Below, piece by piece: positions 1 to 10,528 of a stretch of 64,000 nt of DNA (the stretch's first letter is position 1; each line of letters opens with the position of its first letter). The position numbers and the translations under genes are program-made. The stretch is from positions 1,674,001-1,738,000 of the forward strand of contig JAITYX010000053.1 in NCBI GenBank assembly GCA_021018815.1. The letters run 5' to 3'. The notes beneath the pieces were generated by a model. That model saw nothing but the letters and a program-made list of their open reading frames with translations, ran no database searches and had not been told where the DNA came from. Source of the DNA: Talinum fruticosum. Its lineage: Eukaryota; Streptophyta; Magnoliopsida; Caryophyllales; Talinaceae.

Positions 1-572
1 TTATTTAGTCATACCATTATTCTGAGTTATTTCCGGTGAGTCGAAACCCGATTAAGAGTTATATGCTTGATATATGCTTTCCGAGTGGGTCGGAAAATAA
101 TGAAAACTTATATATGAGCTTAGAATGACTTGGAATCAAAATTATAGAGAGATATAGAGTTATACCTAAGTCTTCGATCCGGATCGAGTGTAGAGAAGTG
201 ACTAACATTATTCCAGTTGCTAGTCCCAGTGGTGTGATAGTTGGGTTGTAATAAGTTTTAGTCTTGTCTACTTTTAAATTTTGAATATGTAAATAACTTA
301 TGTTTAATGTTTTGAGTAGAATTTTTGTTTTGTTTCTTGTTGTCATTGTTGCCTTACTTAAATGGCTTTAAGATTTTTTTCCTTTAAATATTTAAAAGAA
401 ATTGATTTTTAGTATTTTATGAGTTATTTTAAATAAGGGTTTTATCATCTTTTGAGTAAGAGGACCATAGAATACATTCTCAAAATCAAAAATTCTAATG
501 TCGTCCCAAGAGGACACAACGTACCCCAAGGTGTGAGCATAGTCTACTCATCACTTTCAATAAATATCAGGC

Positions 573-574
<2 letters not shown>
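1..574. other. AT-rich intergenic sequence, possible copia LTR scrap
   Basis: No gene is visible. The first ~230 bases contain phrases typical of the copia LTR family found later in the window, such as 'tgacttggaatcaaaa' near 127 and repeated 'gagtc/ctcgga'-like words. This may be the decayed end of another copy of that LTR on the minus strand, but I could not find its TGAAG/CTTCA termini. The rest is AT-rich with no recognised signal. Confidence 0.25.

Positions 575-619
<45 letters not shown>
575..619. repeat. (TA)n microsatellite
   Basis: About 22 uninterrupted TA dinucleotides. A longer AT run occurs inside the solo LTR at 20059-20121. Confidence 0.97.
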
Positions 620-622
<3 letters not shown>

Positions 623-783
623 CCAAGACCTTTGCTTTCCAAACACCAAGTATGGGTTCTTTCCCATTATATCTATTTTCTCGCTTTTTTTCATATTTAA
701 AATTTGTTTTCTATACATTATACAAAAAATTGCTATACATTATTGTTTTCTTCCTCTCCTCGCCGAGCGAATGAAGCTCCGCC

Positions 784-1757
784 ATGGCCAGGCGCGGAAG
801 ACCGAAGAAGGCTGGAAATCGTGCTCAATCAATACCACCGCGAACCCCCAATCATCGATTCACCCCGATAATGGTGATGATTCCCCGATTCCGGGCCGAA
901 ACCAAGCACAAACCACTGGAACTGTCCCGAGTGCCCGCGGATAGCAATCGCCAGCAGCACTCGACGATACAGAGCGAAACCACCCCGGACTTAAGCGACA
1001 AAGCTGGTAATCCCCGACCTCTATTTGGGATCAATTTGATATCTCGAAATTGAGAAACGCTGGTCAAAAACTGTCATATGTTCAACCCTAAAAAGATCAT
1101 GATATCCTGTTCACCAAAATCGAATTGGCTGATATAGAGACCGAAATTAGGTTTTGGGAATCTGCTATTGCTCGCTATGTGTTGGGAGCTTCCCCACCTT
1201 TTGCTGTACTCAATGGCTTCATAAGACGTATATGGAAAGATCATATCATTGATAGAGTTGTGATGATGGCAAATGGAGTTGTTCCGGTTAGATTTGATTC
1301 AATTGAAACTAGAGAACTAGTATCTGCGAAGCATGGATTTTATCAATTTGATAATAAACCGTTTATTGTGAAACCATGGCACAAAGACTTCAAGAAAGAG
1401 GAAATCACCAAGGTCCCGATCTGGGTAAAATTTTTAGATTTGGATATCAAATATTGGAGTAGCTCCTCCTTGAGCAAATTAGCGAGTCCGTTGGGAATAC
1501 CTATTATGGTCGACAAGAACACGGAAGAAAAGAACAAAGCTAGCTATGCTAGAGTCCTAATTGAAGTCCCCATCCAACGGACCCTCCCTAAACATATTCA
1601 CTTTGCTAATGAATATGGAATGCTCATAACACAGGACATAGAATTTGAATGGGAACCCGTGGTCCGTAGCAACTGTAAAAAATATGGGCATGTGGCCGAT
1701 GACTGCAAGAAAGATGAGAACCGGCAATGGAGGCCTAAAACAAGCTGTGCCAACTAA
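784..1757 (+). pseudogene. LINE ORF1: gag-like RNA-binding protein (DUF4283 plus CCHC knuckle), broken
   Basis: ORF1 proteins of plant LINEs bind the element's RNA to form the particle used in target-primed reverse transcription. The start at 784 gives MARRGRPKK, a basic N-terminus common in this family. The reading frame shifts near 1045 and has a stop near 1089, then stays open from 1125 to 1757. The open part carries the DUF4283 core (RFWESAIARYVLG, then IRRIW and PIWVKF) and ends in a zinc-knuckle remnant, SNCKKYGHVADDC. The family motif is CxxC-GH-C. The first cysteine position holds arginine (RSNC), a change reachable by one base, so the knuckle is probably non-functional. ORF2 follows on the same strand after ~210 bases. 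Confidence 0.85.
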
Positions 1758-1969
1758 TCCGAGTTACAGCAGTTGAAATAGTTGAAACAGAAGGGTGGAC
1801 TGCAGTGGGTAGACAAAATGGGCACAAAGAGAAAACCCCGTGAGAATTACTACTCCTATTCGGAATACCTTCCGAGCATTGGACACAAACATGGAGGCAG
1901 TGGAAACTAGCGTGGAGAATACTCGTGAATGGGGAGGGGGATCCTTCCAACCCTCATGGATAAAGTAGC

Positions 1970-4900
1970 CACTTAGAACATAAGGGGTCTTAATGGCTCT
2001 AAAAACAAAAAGCCTTAAAAGCTTTTTGCTACAAGAATAAAATTGGTCCGATAGAGTCGCTTGAAACAAAAGTTTAGCACAATAACTTTACAAAGGTGGT
2101 CGATAACTTCAGTGAATGGTCTCACTTTGTGAACTATGCAAATAATGATAGAGGAAGGATTTGGCTGATGTGGCAGTACACGAGACTTTCAACTACAGAT
2201 TATTCACGCCATCTGCTCAGTCAATTCACCTGCAGTGTACGACATAGTTTCTCAAACAAGTTTTTCTCGTCTTACTGCAGTGTATGGTTTTAACGATGAG
2301 GGTCAACGGCAGGAACTTTGGCGAGGCTATTATGCAGCTGGCTAATACAATTTCAGAGCCTTGGGTTGTTATGGGAGACTTCAATCATTTACTCTTCTTG
2401 GAAGATAGAATTGGAGGACTCGCCAGTTACATCTAGAGATATCCAAGACTTCCAACGAAGTGTGTATATTATGCTGGCTCGAGGGATATGCCTTGGAAAG
2501 GTTTCCAATACTCTTGGACAAATAAGCAAGATTGTGGCTCAAGAATCTTCTCTAGAATAGATAGAGTACTAGTGAACACAGCACTGGATCGATGCATATC
2601 TCGCTGCAGAGACTATCTTCCTAGCCGAAGACACGTCCGATCATTACCCAGGGGTGATAACCTTTTTCGGTTGGAAAATACGGGGCCTAAACCTTTCAAG
2701 CATTTTAACATGTGGTCCACTCGATCCTAAGTACTCCTTCATTGTGCAGCAAATATGGCAATCTCCACCTAGGGGACAGAAAATGGCCACCATAGCAAGG
2801 AAACTCAAGTTACTCGCAGAAACCACTTCGGAAGCTTAATAAGGAGAAGTTTGGTGATATACATATCCAGCACACCAGAGCACTAGACAGAGTGAAGCAG
2901 CTTCAAGCAGATATTCAAACAGCTCCTTTAGACAAGCACCTATATGCCCAGGAGAAAGAGGCTATGGAACAACCGCAGATATGGAGAGATCGACTGGAAA
3001 GCTTCTATGTGCAAAAAGCTAAGGATGATTGGCTGAATTTAGGGGACTCAAATGATAAATTTTTTTATGAAAGCCTGAAGAGCAAACACCAAGCACAACA
3101 GAATATCCTCCTTCCAACAAGCAGATGGAAGCTGGAACTGGAACTTCAATCGGGTAACCCAAGCATTTCATTCAGTTTTATAAAGAATTCTTAGGCTCCC
3201 ATGCACTCACTATCGAAACAATTGATGACAATATCATCAATATGGGGGAATGTTTATCCATTTCTCAGCGAGTTAAGTTTGCTTAGACCCTTCACTAAGG
3301 AAGACATAAAAAGGGCTATTAACTCCATTCCTACCCACAAGAGCCCCGGCCCGGATGGTTTTAATAGTGGTTTTTTCACGAAAAGCTGGAGCCTAGTTGA
3401 AGCGGACATATGTGATGCAATCCGGAGTTTCTTTGAGACTCGCTGAAATGAATAAGGACTGGAATGCAACAAGAATCTCTTTGATCCCAAAAACACCCAG
3501 CCCTGCTACTGACCTCGGACTATAGACCTATTTCTTGCTGTAATACACTTTATAAGTGTATCTCTAAACTACTTTGTTCAAGATTGACTACTGTTCGCCT
3601 TCTCCGATATATGAGAATCAATCCGCATTCATAGAAGGGAGACTAATTGCCCACAATATCATGGTTTGCCAAGATCTTGTTAAACTCTACCAAAGAAAGC
3701 AAGTATCACCTAGATGTTTCTTCAAGGTTGATCTAAGGAAGGCTTATGACTCTATATCATGGGATTTTGTGGAAAACCTACTACGTAAGCTGAAATTTCC
3801 CTCAAAGTTCATAGCATGGATCATGGCTCTCATAACCACTTGCAGCTTTACCTTGAACATCAATGGTGCGAGACTATGGATATTTTCAGGGAAGAAAAGG
3901 CATCGAACAAGGTGACCCCATCTCACCTTTGGTTTTCGTTATAGTGATGGAGTATTTGACTAGAACACTTGCATATAAAGCTCAACTGCAGTCATACAAA
4001 TTTCATCCCATGTGCAAGCCCTTGAAGCTCATTAACCTATGCTTTGCCGATGACCTCATGATATTCCGTAAAGGTCATATACCCACTGTCCGGATTGTTA
4101 TGGAGGCATTCTCTCACTTTACACAAACTTCAGGCCCGTAAATTAATGCCAGTAAATCTCAAGCCTTTATTGCAGGGGTGAATGAGCATGTACAACAGAA
4201 ATTCCGCATATTACCGGTTTCACACGAGGAGCTTTCCTCGTCGGGTATCTAGGCATACCTTTAACTCCAAAACGATGGTCTCTAGGTGACTGTAATGTGC
4301 TGATTGAAAAAATTGTTTCAAGGATTAAATGTTGGAATTCCAGGCACTTATCCTATACAGGTGGACCGCAACTTATTAACTCTGTTTTATTCTCCCCGCA
4401 CACCTATTGGTGCTCCATATTCATTTTGCCCAAGGGAGTCGTAAAGAAGATTGAAGGTATATGTAGAAATTTTCTTTGGGATCAAAGTTCGGACTACGTA
4501 AAAGTCCCCCAGGTGGCATGGGATTTTGTGTGCAAGCCGAGATCAGCTGGAGGACTTGGTGTTATAAAATGTTCCGTGTGGAACCAAGCAGCTATAGCAA
4601 AGCATTTATGGTATCTAGCTACCGAGAAACAAGTGCTTATGGGTCAAATGGATACATGAACTATACATTAAGGGAGACACAGTATGGACAGTAGGCTGCA
4701 GTCAAGGCACAACTTGGTATTAGAGGAAAATCATAAAGCTAAGGGATGTGTTTGTCTCTGGATACAATGGTTCCACTTGGAAACAAAGTCGAATGGAGTA
4801 TAGACAATATCAAGGGGATACTTATGGCTACTTGGACTCCAACGGAAGGACAAAGCAAAGCAAAAATGGCATGGAGTCGGTACAACATCCCAAAGCATAG

Positions 4901-5075
4901 CTTCGCTTCGGAGAATGTACTTGGGGAGATTACCTACTAAGGATAGATTACCGACCAGGAAGATCCAAGTTGAGTAAACATGCCAACCGTGTTATGATGC
5001 GCAGGAAACTCATGACCATCTCTTTTTCAAGTGCTCGGTTAGCCAAAGTGTAATGCAAAACACGCCGACATCCAT
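1970..5075 (+). pseudogene. LINE ORF2: endonuclease, reverse transcriptase and zinc-binding region, many lesions
   Basis: ORF2 of L1-type elements nicks target DNA and copies the element's RNA at the nick. The endonuclease opens near 1975 (NIRGLNGSKNKK), followed by GRIWLMW near 2155 and GDFNHLLFLEDRIGG near 2370. Reverse transcriptase begins near 3290 (SPGPDGFNSGFF), then SAFIEGR near 3625, the first catalytic block FFKVDLRKAYDSISW near 3720, GIEQGDPISPLVF near 3905 and the second catalytic block FADDLMIF near 4045 (FADD, the plant LINE equivalent of YADD). The downstream thumb-like region includes GGPQLINSVLF and AGGLGVIK. A zinc-binding RT-associated segment with LGRLPTKDRL lies near 4925. 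At least ten frame changes or stops separate these blocks, so no functional product is expected. Confidence 0.88.
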
Positions 5076-5453
5076 GAAGCCGCTAACCTGCGTGACATCA
5101 GTAAACATGGCTGAAAGTAAATATTACAATCAGCAAAGCAAGGTCACCAAAATGCTATTCGCGCACTCGCATCACAACTGTCACCTACTGCCTATGGAGT
5201 GCTAGAAACAAGATGGTGTTTGGAACGGGGTCTACAACGGCTGAAGATATAACAAGAAGATGTACGCAGCTAATTACTATTAGAATTCAGCTTTTGATTA
5301 GACATAGCAAGAAAAAGAATGTCGGGGATGAACTAAGAAACTTTGTGTCTTGAGGCTAGGAGGTAAAGCCCCTCCCTCAAGATGATGTAACCGAGATGAT
5401 TTCGGGTTTGGTGGATAATGATATAACCATATTCATACCAAAAAAAAAAAAAA

Positions 5454-5792
5454 GATTATTATTATTGCTTAAAACTTTTTAAAATTTCTATTCCATAATT
5501 TTTAAATTTTTAAATTGCACAAATAAAAAATTTTCAAAATAATTTTTCTTAATTGAAAATTAGTAATCCTTCACAAAGAAAATGATCTTATCTCTCCGCC
5601 ATGGGGAAACCCAACCCATGAGAGCCTATACCCTCAGCCTTGTTGTAGGGTTTTTGGTTTATCTATCTACCTTTTTGTAGGTTCGTGTTTGATTGTTCTG
5701 TTGTTCTTCTTTACTCCTAGATCTATTATGTCTAAACTTAGAAATTTTTGGACCCCCTATAGTTGCTTGCTATCCAAGACTCACATACATCC
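5454..5792. other. AT-rich spacer after the LINE
   Basis: AT-rich sequence follows the poly(A). Around 5600-5790 there is a more balanced stretch leading into the next LINE ORF1 relic. I see no independent gene. Confidence 0.5.
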
Positions 5793-6215
5793 ATGGTGTC
5801 CGATCTCGAAGAAACTTGGGTAGAATAAAATTCACAGATGAAAAACCCTCTCGAAGTTTAGTTTTCCTTTGCTCATTTTTTTGATAAAATCCTATGACAT
5901 CCTAGCCCATAAACAAACTATAGTGCTAGCAAAGTTGATTGCCTCCTGCTTTGGTACCTTTGTGGACTCGCAAAGATCCTCGACTTTTAGAGTTGATAAA
6001 TCTCTTGTATTTCATGTGGATGTTGATATTAATAAGTCGCTTAGAAGGATTGTTAAAATTCTGATTGGAAATGAACCCGTGTGGATTGATATTAAATAGT
6101 TAAAACTCAAAGACTTTTGCTATGGTTCTGGCAAACTTGATCATGTCTTTACCAGCTCTGATCTTTACAATCCAATGATTGATGAGTTATTACCATATGG
6201 TACATGACTCGAGGG
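5793..6215 (+). pseudogene. Second LINE ORF1-like relic (DUF4283 and CCHC knuckle)
   Basis: A separate, older fragment of a plant LINE ORF1 or related gag-like gene. It starts with MVSDLEETW, like the N-terminus of many DUF4283 proteins, then shifts frame. The best segment (5884-6099) reads SCFGTFVDSQRSS, then VDVDINKSLRRIVKILIGNEP and VWIDIK, the classic pattern before the zinc knuckle. After one stop it continues KLKDFCYGSGKLDHV, where the family has FCYGCGxxGHxxxxC. Cysteine to serine and glycine to aspartate changes have destroyed the knuckle. No reverse transcriptase follows, so it is a truncated copy. It is not part of the 770-5453 LINE, whose ORF1 is clearly different in sequence. Confidence 0.65.
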
Positions 6216-6310
6216 CTTCAGCTCTAAAGACTCACAAGAAATATGTTGAAACCGAGATCAAAGAGGAACGACGCCTTTTCCTTTCTTTCCAAAATAGACC
6301 CAAACATTAA

Positions 6311-6816
6311 GGCTTTATTTGATTCTAAGAAAATAGGTTGGAAAGAAAATATAAATGAAAAAAAATGATGAGGAAAAAAAGTAAGGGAAAATTGATTTTT
6401 TTTTTTTTGTGTTTGGTTCAAGAAAAAATAGAGGGAAAGAAATTAAACCTTTTTCAACTTCTTTCCCACCAATCACATTACCATGGGGAGAAGAGAGAAA
6501 ATATTCAATAACTTTGATTAATTGAAGCCACTTTATATTTTTTTCCCCATTCACCATTGCTATGAGAGGAGAGAGAAAATTTCAATAGTCTTTCTTAATA
6601 GAAGTCCCTCTCTTTTTTCATTTCTCTCTTTATATGAAAATTTTCTTTCAGTTTCCTCTCAATTTTGGAAGGAAAATATCATTCACCAAATTGACCAAAT
6701 TTTCCATGAGTTTTTTATCAAACTTTTTTCTCTCCTTTTTCTTCAATTTAAACAAGGGAAAAAAATTTTCCACATTTTTTTATTTCTTTCTAATTTTCTT
6801 AGAATCAAATGGAGCC
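6311..6816. mobile_element. Tourist-like MITE (PIF/Harbinger type), 506 bp
   Basis: The termini are inverted repeats: GGCTTTATTTGATTCTAAG on the left, and the reverse complement of the right end reads GGCTCCATTTGATTCTAAG. The element is flanked by TAA on both sides (6308-6310 and 6817-6819). A 3-bp TAA/TTA duplication with GGC/GGG-type ends is the mark of PIF/Harbinger elements. The interior is AT-rich with long A and T runs and no coding capacity; apparent ORFs there are low-complexity Phe/Lys runs. A Harbinger-type coding relic lies about 500 bp away, but it need not be the source. Confidence 0.85.
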
Positions 6817-6819
6817 TAA

Positions 6820-7100
6820 AAGAAAAGTGCAATGATAATACATCATTTTGCTTTTGCAAGAACAATAGGTTCAATTGTTTGAACAACTAAATCGGAGAAT
6901 TCATTATTATGAAAAAATACAAAAGCCAGAAATAAGAGAATTCATTAACATCCAAACATCTAAGCAAACACAACATATTTAGGGTATCAACATATTTAGT
7001 CCTATTTATTATTTTAAAAATAAAAAAGTTAGTAAAAAGAATTCGAGAGAACCAACCACAACATTCCATTTGTTTGAACAACCAAATTCCATAAGATAAG
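6820..7100. other. AT-rich sequence, nothing recognised
   Basis: No coding signal or terminal repeat. The phrase 'ttgtttgaacaac' occurs near 6875 and again near 7070, which may reflect an old short duplication. Confidence 0.4.
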
Positions 7101-7320
7101 ACTGAAACATTGACTTAAATAGAGCATAAAATCAACCGATAGTGACTAAAATAGAGCATAAAAAAGACAATAATCAAGACTGAAATAGTGACTAAAATAG
7201 AGCACAAAAACCAACTGACGAGTGATTGAAACAGAGCATAAAAACAAGATAATCAAGACCGACATAGTGACTGAAATAAAGCATAAAAGCTAGCTGACCG
7301 TGAAACAGAGCATAAAACAC
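7101..7320. repeat. Degenerate tandem repeat based on 'gtgactaaaatagagcataaaa'
   Basis: At least five imperfect copies of a unit containing 'gactgaaat..agtgac' and 'agagcataaaa' follow each other, with spacer words 'caaccgat', 'ccaactgacg' and 'aatcaagac'. The period is irregular. No CRISPR-like regularity or coding potential. Confidence 0.7.
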
Positions 7321-7339
7321 AAGAAAATCATTTTTTTAC

Positions 7340-7665
7340 CCTTCTCCATTTGATCCAAGAGTTGATTCGATAAAATTATATCCATTTTACTTGACCATGT
7401 ATGATTCTTCTTTCCCTAGGTTGTTATGCTCCCTGAAATGTCACATTTATCCTATAATCAAGGTAGACAAAATTTTAAAAACTAGTTAGGAAACAAGATA
7501 AATAACTCATGACCAAGAACATAAACAAACAGAACATATAACTTCAAAATTAAAAGAATTCAAAAGGGAGTTATAACATACCGAATATTACGACCACTAC
7601 TATAATCCCTCCACATTGCATTGGCTAAACTATCTCTAAATTCTTCCATTTCTCTATTTTCACTT
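7340..7665 (-). pseudogene. Harbinger-type transposase C-terminus and Myb/SANT-like exon (relic)
   Basis: On the minus strand, an exon-like piece near 7660-7585 reads MEEFRDSLANAMWRDY, which resembles the C-terminal end of plant PIF/Harbinger (ALP1-like) nuclease proteins. It is followed by GTATGT, a donor-like sequence. About 110 bases later, after an acceptor-like TTATAG, a second piece near 7420-7345 reads NHTWSSKMDIILSNQLLDQM, the usual start of the Myb/SANT-like domain paired with Harbinger transposases. In autonomous Harbinger elements the Myb-like protein partners the transposase. One stop lies in the second piece. The catalytic DDE core is not present nearby. The assignment rests on short motifs and is moderate. 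Confidence 0.45.
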
Positions 7666-7776
7666 ATGTTTGAATTTGAATGTATCATATGATTTGTTTG
7701 AATTAAGTAGTTCACAATCAACTTACTCTATAAACTCTACATTCAGATTAACAACCATAAAATAGTTATGTAATAT

Positions 7777-9743
7777 TGTAGGAACTAGTAGCCCCCGCAT
7801 GCGGGTCGGACCTTCCCATAGGAGGGTTAAGGTGGCGATGCACTGGACTGGACTTTCCCCACGAAACATCAACTTTTTAGATTTTTTAAAGATAATTTTT
7901 GAAAGTGGGGTGCCTCTTATTAATATTGCCGATTTTCGCAATTTTATTTTTAAAACAATTTAAGTGAGATGGTGATGGACGATTTTCGTTAATCATTTAT
8001 TTTAAAAATTAATTTTAAGAAGTTTTGAGATATTATTTTATAATTTAAGAAAACAGAAAAATAAAATTCACTTTTTGCCGCAAAGCTTCGAGGCAAAAGG
8101 TGAGATAAAACCAGTTTGGGCCGAGAGCTCGACTGGTTATCAGCCGATGGTAACCGACAACGGCTATAGGGCTGGGACCGAGAAATCGGTCCCGGTCTTA
8201 TAGCCCCGGCTATCGAAGATAACTTTAATTTTTTCATTTTTAAATCGGAGATGTTGAGAAGTAATTAGGAGGATCGAAAGCGAAAAAGAGAAAGTCACCA
8301 GTCGCTTTTAGAGAGTAAAAATAAAAAATAAAAAGAATACTCTTTGTATCTTAGTATGGAGAAAATAAGCTTAAAAGAGGCTTGAAAGTGACTCCACCGG
8401 TCTAAAACCGAAAATCCGGTGTTCGGGGTGAAGGTACGAAACGAAGAGATAAGCCCTCTATTCCGCTCGTTAATAGACGACCTTTACTATTTTGACTTGT
8501 GAGTTAAAAAATGTGCTTATCATTCAAGCATACAACATGTGAAGTGCGGAAATTAAATCAACCAAAGCATGCTTGGGAAAGCGATAAATAAACAGGTAGG
8601 AAAGCGAGTAAAGCAAAGCGAAAAGAAATAAAAGTTATGGCGTGGGGAGGAATTTAGGAGCGATTACATCTTTAATCCATAATACGGAAATCATAAAAAA
8701 GCATAAATGAATAAAAACCATAAGGTGAACTAAGTGCTGATTTGGTGCCCTCGGGTGTCCCACCGCTTAGCTTGAATCAAGAGCTGAATATGGTAGCATA
8801 ACGGCAAGGTAGTGAGCTCAAAATGGAGGATGAAGAAGGGTATTTTTGGATTTTAAAAGGTGAGGTAGAGTGCGACAATATGGCGAAAATGGAGTGAATA
8901 GAAAGTGGAATAGAGAAATGAGAGTATTTTCAACTTAGGAAAGTTCAATGACAAAAATGTGTCAGCCCCTTATTAGTTGAAAATTAGTAGCCAAAAATGA
9001 GGAATTAGTCCCTCTATTTATAGAAGGAAATTAGGTCACAATAAATGACCTAAAACTCACTTCAAGCAATCCAAAGCGAGATGAACCGGGCTTAGATTGC
9101 TGGCGAGGATCACGAGAGTAAACCGAGATAAAATCCTATTGGACCGAAAATCTTATGACGGAAGGCGAGATATGCGGCTTTGGTCTTAATCGATGTCGTA
9201 TGAATGTCTTGGGTTCCATGCCTCGGTTGGGCACTCGGACCAAAATGTAGCGTCTTGGCAAATTAAGCCTAAAACGCTACGCCGGTTCAAAACTCGTGTT
9301 GTATGGACATCTTGGGTTTTGTGTCTTGGTTGGTCATTGGGGAACAAAACGCGGCGTTTTGGAAGATCAAGCTTGAAAATACTGAGCTGGTCTTAACGAT
9401 GTCATACGGACCCTTGAGTTCCGTGTTATCGTTGGAATGTTGGGAGCAAAACGCTACATTTCATGTGCAAGTTTGACTAAAACGTGGTGCCGACTTGGGT
9501 TTCTTAATACGGAGCTCGAATCGGGCTTGTTTTAGCCGAAAGAAAATGGGTTTATGGGTCGGTCCAAGCAAAAAGGTTATTTTTGTGGTGCTAATGGATT
9601 TTTGTGGTTTATCGACATCCGTCACGCCAATCGAGGCTCGATCATGATCCAAGTTCGCAAACAGTCGGGATTTCATCACCGAACCAACAAAACAAATAGC
9701 AGAAATAAAAGGAGATAAGAGCATCACATTTTTGTTGTCTACG
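7777..9743 (-). repeat. Tat-like 3' LTR (minus strand)
   Basis: The + strand edges are TGTAGGAAC (7777) and GTCTACG (9743). In minus orientation the LTR begins CGTAGAC where relatives have TGTAGAC, and ends GTTCCTACA. Its length matches the LTRs at 36233-38223 and 60726-62720 and the reconstructed solo LTR at 18511-32475. Shared phrases include 'gactccat...accg..aaa.ccg' near 8390 and 'taatccataatacgg' near 8670. The ORFs inside it are chance frames. Confidence 0.85.
9014..9023 (-). promoter_or_regulatory. LTR TATA box
   Basis: CTATAAATAG on the minus strand, at a similar LTR position to CTATAAATAG at 36926 and CTATAAATAA at 61424 in the sister LTRs. Probably the genomic-RNA promoter. Confidence 0.6.
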
Positions 9744-9757
9744 GTTAGCCCCCACTT
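9744..9757 (-). promoter_or_regulatory. Polypurine tract next to the 3' LTR
   Basis: On the minus strand AAAGTGGGGGCTAAC abuts the LTR. The sister element has AAAGTGGGGGTAACT directly before its 3' LTR. This is the primer site for plus-strand DNA synthesis. Confidence 0.8.
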
Positions 9758-10374
9758 TGACCAAGTTTGAAAGATGAATCAAAGTAGATGCTAAAGGGTA
9801 TTTATCTCATTTTTGGAGTGGATATCGATCAATTCGAGGTATTCGGAATTAGTCGTTATTAAACTCGAAGTCCGAAAAGGGGCTTGGACTTGATTGCGAT
9901 TCATGCATTCACGAAATCCAAGTAAACGAGTCCTAAGCTTGGCTTGATCAAAGACACTGAAGCTCGGTAATTTCATCTGAAGCTTGATTCTTTTTGATCC
10001 GAAGCTTGGCTTAATAATTCTAATGTACTATCATAGTGTCGATAAATAATCGTATTCATAAAGGTTCAGCATTTTTACCTAAGTCATTTAGTCAAAAGCA
10101 GATCGGGAAGAATCGACAAACTTGAAATAGTGGGTCCCATGAATCCACTTGCATCTATGGGCTGTAAAGTTGGCAATCACGATTGATGGGAAACGATGCT
10201 TGGTTAGGCCCAAGGCTATGCCCGCAAAGATGTCGTCGAGCTGACTCCGGTCGAGGCCTTGGAAATCAGCGCTGGCCATGCTTTGGGTAGGGGTTGTCTT
10301 GGCGCATGCATTTGGCCATTCAATGCTTGGTCTCCTTGTTGCCTTTTGAATTTGAAATGTTGGCCCAAACTTTC
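9758..10374. other. Spacer between polypurine tract and antisense gene 1
   Basis: No coding signal on either strand. It corresponds to 60090-60710 of the sister element in reverse and would be the upstream region of antisense gene 1. Confidence 0.5.
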
Positions 10375-10385
10375 CTATAAAGGGG
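10375..10385 (+). promoter_or_regulatory. Candidate TATA box of antisense gene 1
   Basis: CTATAAAGGGG, followed 25-35 bases later by 'cattttgcacac'. The sister element has CTATAAAAGGG at 60077-60089 (minus strand) with the same 'cattttgcacac' at the same distance. Conservation of both words and their spacing in two diverged copies supports a promoter for the antisense transcript. Confidence 0.6.
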
Positions 10386-10528
10386 AGCCTTGTGTGTTCA
10401 TTTTGCACACTTCACTAGCTCTTCTCTTTGCTTATTCTTATTTACTCTAGCTTGCTTTATTCTTGCCCTAGCTTGCTCCAATCTTGTTTTGAGAAAACTA
10501 GTGTGGTTTTCTTGAAAATTTCTACAAA

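Larger units (their letters stand above)
770..5453 (+). mobile_element. L1-type LINE (non-LTR retrotransposon), full length but inactive
   Basis: The element has the usual plant L1 order: an ORF1 with a gag-like DUF4283 domain and zinc knuckle, an ORF2 with endonuclease, reverse transcriptase and a C-terminal zinc-binding reverse-transcriptase-associated region, then a poly(A) tail of 14 A at 5440-5453. The 5' edge is placed just before the ORF1 ATG at 784 and is approximate. I looked for a target-site duplication between the sequence after the poly(A) and the sequence before 780 and found only a 7-base match, so the integration footprint is not confirmed. Both ORFs carry stops and frameshifts, so this copy could not mobilise itself. 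Confidence 0.9.
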
